Source of the DNA: Lysobacteraceae bacterium | GTDB taxonomy: Bacteria; Pseudomonadota; Gammaproteobacteria; Xanthomonadales; Xanthomonadaceae | Length of the DNA: 10,340 bases | Assembly: GCA_004173415.1 (NCBI GenBank) | Contig: SEHC01000126.1 | Coordinates: 1 to 10,340 of the forward strand | Direction of reading: 5' to 3' | Shown: positions 7,685 to 10,340 of the stretch, piece after piece | Layout of the letters: the number at the start of each line of letters is the position of its first letter | Numbering within the stretch: position 1 is the first letter of the stretch | Notes under the pieces: generated by a model | Database searches by the model: none | What the model saw: only the letters and a program-made list of their open reading frames with translations | What the model was told of the DNA's origin: nothing | Position numbers and translations under genes: made by a program

Positions 7685-8401
7685 TTATTGCACTCCTTGG
7701 TATTCGACCAGGCGTAAGTCGTAGACATCGAGGCCGTCCTCGCGCTGGAGGATGCGGATCGGGGTGGGAACGCCGGAGGCGACCCAGAAAATCGTTTCGT
7801 CGTTGCCGCCGTTGGTGCGCGAGACGCGCATCGCGTCGTAGCTGAGGTCTTCGACGGCGACGATCTCGGTTTGCGGGGCCACCGCGTACTCGTACTGGCG
7901 GGCGCGGCCGTTCTCGACCACGCGGTAGCTGAGTGTCCGGCCCGGCTGCGCGTCGCGGATCACCGCCAGGTTCATCAGCAGGGCGCTCATGTCGCCTTCC
8001 TGCAACGGCACCGGGGCATCGCGGCCCTGCTTGATGTCGCCCCGCCAGCGGGCGGTACGGGTGTTCCAGTCGTAGACGCCGGAGGACTTGCGGCGATTGA
8101 ACACCGCGTTCCTGACCAGGCCCTGGCTGAGCGGGCGGTATTCCTGCCCGGGTTGGTCGAACACCGTGCTCTGTTCGATGTTCAATCCGGCCAGGCGAGC
8201 CAAGCCGCGCGTGCCATGGATGCCCAGGTCGACCCGCCAGCGGGAACCGTCGGCCTGCACCACCTGCATCTTCGCGTCGCCGGCAAGCTTGCCTTCGCGG
8301 TAGGCCTGGTAGCTGGCAACGAAGGGCTCCAGCGCCAGCGCCGGCGCGCTGGCGACGGCCAGCAGGCAGAACAGCAGCGAACGGGGCGTGGAGGGAATCA
8401 T
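7685..8401 (-). CDS. Exported DUF3108-family protein (first copy)
   Basis: The 238-residue protein has a signal peptide (hydrophobic core at about 9-19, likely cleavage after ALA at 21-23) and a mature domain of the DUF3108 family. Motifs line up with the next gene: FVASYQAYREGKL, VYDWNTRTARWRGDIK, DMSALLMNLAVIRD, YRVVENG and ILQREDGLDVYDLRLVEY. It also has its own NRRKSSGVYD segment. Family function is unknown; an envelope role is inferred from the signal peptide. It begins seven bases after purN, and DUF3108 genes next to purN are a common arrangement in related gammaproteobacteria, as I recall. The metabolic link to purine synthesis is unexplained and may only reflect co-transcription. Confidence 0.88.
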   Translation of the reverse strand: MIPSTPRSLLFCLLAVASAPALALEPFVASYQAYREGKLAGDAKMQVVQADGSRWRVDLGIHGTRGLARLAGLNIEQSTVFDQPGQEYRPLSQGLVRNAVFNRRKSSGVYDWNTRTARWRGDIKQGRDAPVPLQEGDMSALLMNLAVIRDAQPGRTLSYRVVENGRARQYEYAVAPQTEIVAVEDLSYDAMRVSRTNGGNDETIFWVASGVPTPIRILQREDGLDVYDLRLVEYQGVQ

Positions 8402-8408
8402 GGGCAGG

Positions 8409-9071
8409 TCAGGTGTCCGCGGGTGAAAGTTGGCCAGCGGAATCTAGACGCAAGGGGTTAAATAAGGCGTGACCATCGCAGCTCGCCAGGCCGTCGTGTT
8501 CAGCAATGCGGCCGGCGGCGGCCAGCGCCAGGACCGCGACCAGCAAGCGATGCTCGAAGCGCAACAACCGCTGGGCCAGCGTTTCAACGCTGTCGTCGGG
8601 TTCCACCGGGATCCTGCATTGGGCGACGACCGCACCCGCATCCAGTTCAGGTACGACGAAGTGCATGCTGGCGCCATGCTCGCGATCGCCGGCCTCCAGC
8701 GCCCGCGCATGGGTGCGCAGGCCACGGTACTTGGGCAGCAGGGACGGGTGGATATTGAGCAGGCGGCCACGGAAGCGCTGGACGAAGGCGTCGCCGAGGA
8801 TGCGCATGTAGCCGGCGCAGACCACCCATTCCGGCCGGCTCGCCGCCACCGCATCGGCCAGTGCCGCATCGAAGGCCGCGCGGTCGGAGAAGCTGCGCGC
8901 ATCCGCCGACCAGCGCAGCGCGGGATCCACCCGCTGCAGGGCAGGCGCGGCCGGTTTGTCGGAGAACACGCCCACTACTTCCGCGTCCAGCACGCCTGCG
9001 GCAATTGCGTCCAGCACGGCCTGCAGGTTGCTGCCACGGCCGGACACCAGCAATGCAATGCGGGCGGCCAC
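8409..9071 (-). CDS. purN: Phosphoribosylglycinamide formyltransferase PurN
   Basis: PurN transfers the formyl group of 10-formyltetrahydrofolate to GAR, the third step of de novo purine synthesis, in the cytoplasm. The 220-residue sequence shows the phosphate-binding SGRGSNLQ at 10-17 and the catalytic triad at the same numbers as in E. coli: Asn106 and His108 in NIHPSLLPKY, and Asp144 in VPELDAG. CAGYMRIL and GASMHFV are also typical. The start is a GTG at 9071 with AAGAGG directly before it, too close to be ideal; no ATG is available near the expected N-terminus. It follows purM after 46 bases, giving a purM-purN operon, with two DUF3108 genes behind it. The tail after about residue 195 is slightly longer than in E. 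coli (212). Confidence 0.96.
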   Translation of the reverse strand: MAARIALLVSGRGSNLQAVLDAIAAGVLDAEVVGVFSDKPAAPALQRVDPALRWSADARSFSDRAAFDAALADAVAASRPEWVVCAGYMRILGDAFVQRFRGRLLNIHPSLLPKYRGLRTHARALEAGDREHGASMHFVVPELDAGAVVAQCRIPVEPDDSVETLAQRLLRFEHRLLVAVLALAAAGRIAEHDGLASCDGHALFNPLRLDSAGQLSPADT

Positions 9072-9117
9072 CCTCTTCAGGCCGGGTCGGAGGGAACGGC
9101 GGGGTGCATGCGCACGC

Positions 9118-10173
9118 TCAGCCGATCTTCAAGCGTTCCGTGCCGCGTGCCTTGACCACTTCGCCGATGCGCCAATGGCCAAGCGCGTGGCGGTCGAGGT
9201 CCGATTCGATGGCGGCGGCCTGGTCCTGCGTGGCGATCAGCACGAAGCCGATGCCACAGTTGAAGGTGCGCCACATCTCGGCGTCCGCGACCGCGCCTTC
9301 ACGTTGCAGCCAGTCGAAGACCGGCGGCAGGGGCCACGACGAGGGGTCGATCTCCAGGCCGAGCGAGGCCGGGACCACGCGGATGATCTTTTCCACCAGC
9401 GCGCCGCCGGTGACGTGGGCCATGGCCGCGATGTCGTGCCGGGCCAGCAGGTCCAGCACGGGCTTGACGTAGATACGGGTGGGCTCCATCAGCGCGTCGG
9501 CCAGGGTGACCCCACCAAGGTCGAGATCCAGCGCGCCATCCCCGGCCCGGGCCAGGATCCGGCGGACCAGCGAATAGCCGTTGGAATGCGGGCCGCTGGA
9601 AGCGATGCCGATCAGCACGTCGCCTTCGCGCACGCCGCTGCCGTCGACCAGGCGCGTCTTTTCCACGGCGCCCACGGTGAAGCCGGCCAGGTCGTATTCG
9701 CCGGGCGGGTACATGTCGGGCATTTCGGCGGTTTCGCCGCCGATCAGCGCGCAGCCGGCGATCTCGCAACCCTTGGCAATGCCGCCGACCACGTCCACGG
9801 TGGTGGCCACGTCGAGCTTGCCGGTGGCGAAGTAGTCGAGGAAAAACAGCGGCTCGGCGCCCTGCACCAGCACGTCGTTGACGCACATCGCGACCAGGTC
9901 GATGCCGATGGTGTCGTGGCGGCTCAGCTGCTTGGCCAGGATCAGCTTGGTGCCCACGCCGTCGGTGCCCGAGACCAGCACCGGCTCGCGGTACTTCCCG
10001 GACAGGTCGAACAGGCCGCCGAAACCGCCGATCCCGCCGCCGAGCACTTCAGGACGCAAGGTCCGGCGGATGGCAGGCTTGATGCGCTCGACCACCTCGT
10101 TGCCCGCATCGATGTCCACGCCGGCGTCGCGGTAGGTCAGGGGCGGGGGCGACGGTGGATTGGTCTGGGTCAC
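9118..10173 (-). CDS. purM: Phosphoribosylformylglycinamidine cyclo-ligase PurM
   Basis: PurM (AIR synthetase) closes the imidazole ring of FGAM with ATP to give AIR, step five of purine synthesis. From GTG 10173 it has 351 residues (E. coli 345). Conserved elements are LTYRDAGVDIDAGN, GGFGGLFDL, VSGTDGVGTKL, the ATP/Mg region GIDLVAMCVNDV, ALIGGETAEMP, SGPHSNGYSLVR, and RTFNCGIGFV. The frame is open upstream to an ATG at 10269, but that would add 32 Arg/Ser-rich residues outside the family, so the GTG is chosen; it has no clear Shine-Dalgarno. Two deviations occur in the loop that is usually GGG followed by EN: Ala258 replaces Gly and Lys262 replaces Asn. The gene is head-to-head with the gene starting at 10326. 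Confidence 0.95.
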   Translation of the reverse strand: MTQTNPPSPPPLTYRDAGVDIDAGNEVVERIKPAIRRTLRPEVLGGGIGGFGGLFDLSGKYREPVLVSGTDGVGTKLILAKQLSRHDTIGIDLVAMCVNDVLVQGAEPLFFLDYFATGKLDVATTVDVVGGIAKGCEIAGCALIGGETAEMPDMYPPGEYDLAGFTVGAVEKTRLVDGSGVREGDVLIGIASSGPHSNGYSLVRRILARAGDGALDLDLGGVTLADALMEPTRIYVKPVLDLLARHDIAAMAHVTGGALVEKIIRVVPASLGLEIDPSSWPLPPVFDWLQREGAVADAEMWRTFNCGIGFVLIATQDQAAAIESDLDRHALGHWRIGEVVKARGTERLKIG

Positions 10174-10204
10174 GGATTGGCCGGTGCTGGGCGGGGAGAC
10201 GGCA

Positions 10205-10232
10205 ATTTTAAGGGAAGAAGCACGCGATTCGA
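10205..10232 (-). promoter_or_regulatory. Candidate sigma-70 promoter for purM-purN
   Basis: On the minus strand TAAAAT at 10210-10205 matches the -10 consensus in five of six bases. TCGAAT at 10232-10227, 16 bases upstream, matches the -35 consensus in only three. A transcript would begin near 10198, about 25 bases before the purM GTG. The rest of the 152-base gap holds a GCCAG/CTGGC inverted repeat at 10293-10309. I see no PurR-type operator or riboswitch that I can identify. Confidence 0.4.
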
Positions 10233-10325
10233 CGCTCCTGAACGACGCACGTTGGCGCCCGGCGCCCATTCGGGCAACAATTCACCCCGTTAGCCAGGCA
10301 ATCGCTGGCCACAAGGATGCTCTAG

Positions 10326-10340
10326 ATGCGCCGGATTTCT
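10326..10340 (+). CDS. Start of a divergent gene, product not identifiable
   Basis: Only five codons, MRRIS, lie in the window. The start is convincing: AAGGA at 10313-10317 with eight-base spacing to the ATG, and no competing gene on the other strand. The beginning Met-Arg-Arg-Ile-Ser could open a signal peptide. In relatives I recall a DUF2066 protein divergent from purM, followed by a PerM-type permease and hda; this is memory of synteny and cannot be confirmed here. Confidence 0.55.

Noticed and set aside
10174..10269. Upstream extension of purM to ATG 10269
   Set aside because: It would add 32 Arg/Ser-rich residues absent from the family and would cover the best promoter candidate.
8956..10293. 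Open frame of 445 codons on the plus strand opposite purM
   Set aside because: It is a shadow of purM, with a His/Gln/Ala/Gly-rich composition like the other antisense frames.

Overview
The window is ordinary, gene-dense chromosomal DNA of a high-GC gammaproteobacterium. Gene order and protein wording point to the Xanthomonadaceae (Xanthomonas, Stenotrophomonas, Lysobacter and relatives). This is inferred from recognised families and synteny, not from a database search. There is no sign of mobile elements, CRISPR arrays, tRNA or rRNA genes, prophage or transferred DNA.

Left part (1-4965, minus strand): a Kdo/LPS-transport/sigma-54 cluster in the order kdsD, kdsC, lptC, lptA, lptB, rpoN, hpf. 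KdsD and KdsC supply and dephosphorylate Kdo precursors. LptC, LptA and LptB belong to the bridge and motor that move LPS to the outer membrane. rpoN (sigma-54) and hpf (ribosome hibernation factor, only its first 12 codons present) follow, as in many gammaproteobacteria. The most notable observation is that kdsD is broken: about 25 codons are missing and the reading frame shifts at about 4395. This removes the SHPGG segment, which carries a catalytic His in E. coli KdsD, and puts the CBS domains out of frame.

Middle part (4966-6955, plus strand): divergent from kdsD lie ibaG (BolA family) and murA (first committed step of peptidoglycan synthesis). A small membrane-anchored protein with one textbook EF-hand loop follows. 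A strong bidirectional terminator closes this group and also serves the convergent operon to its right.

Right part (7001-10173, minus strand): purM, purN, then two tandem exported DUF3108-family proteins that look like diverged duplicates. A head-to-head gene begins at 10326 on the plus strand and runs off the edge. No stretch of 300 bases lacks a gene. The longest gaps are 38-214 (leader of hpf, with one hairpin) and 10174-10325 (divergent purM promoter region).

I found no unknown multi-gene system. The points worth checking are the kdsD lesion, the EF-hand protein behind murA, the DUF3108 pair, two substitutions in a conserved PurM loop, and a few small inverted repeats.
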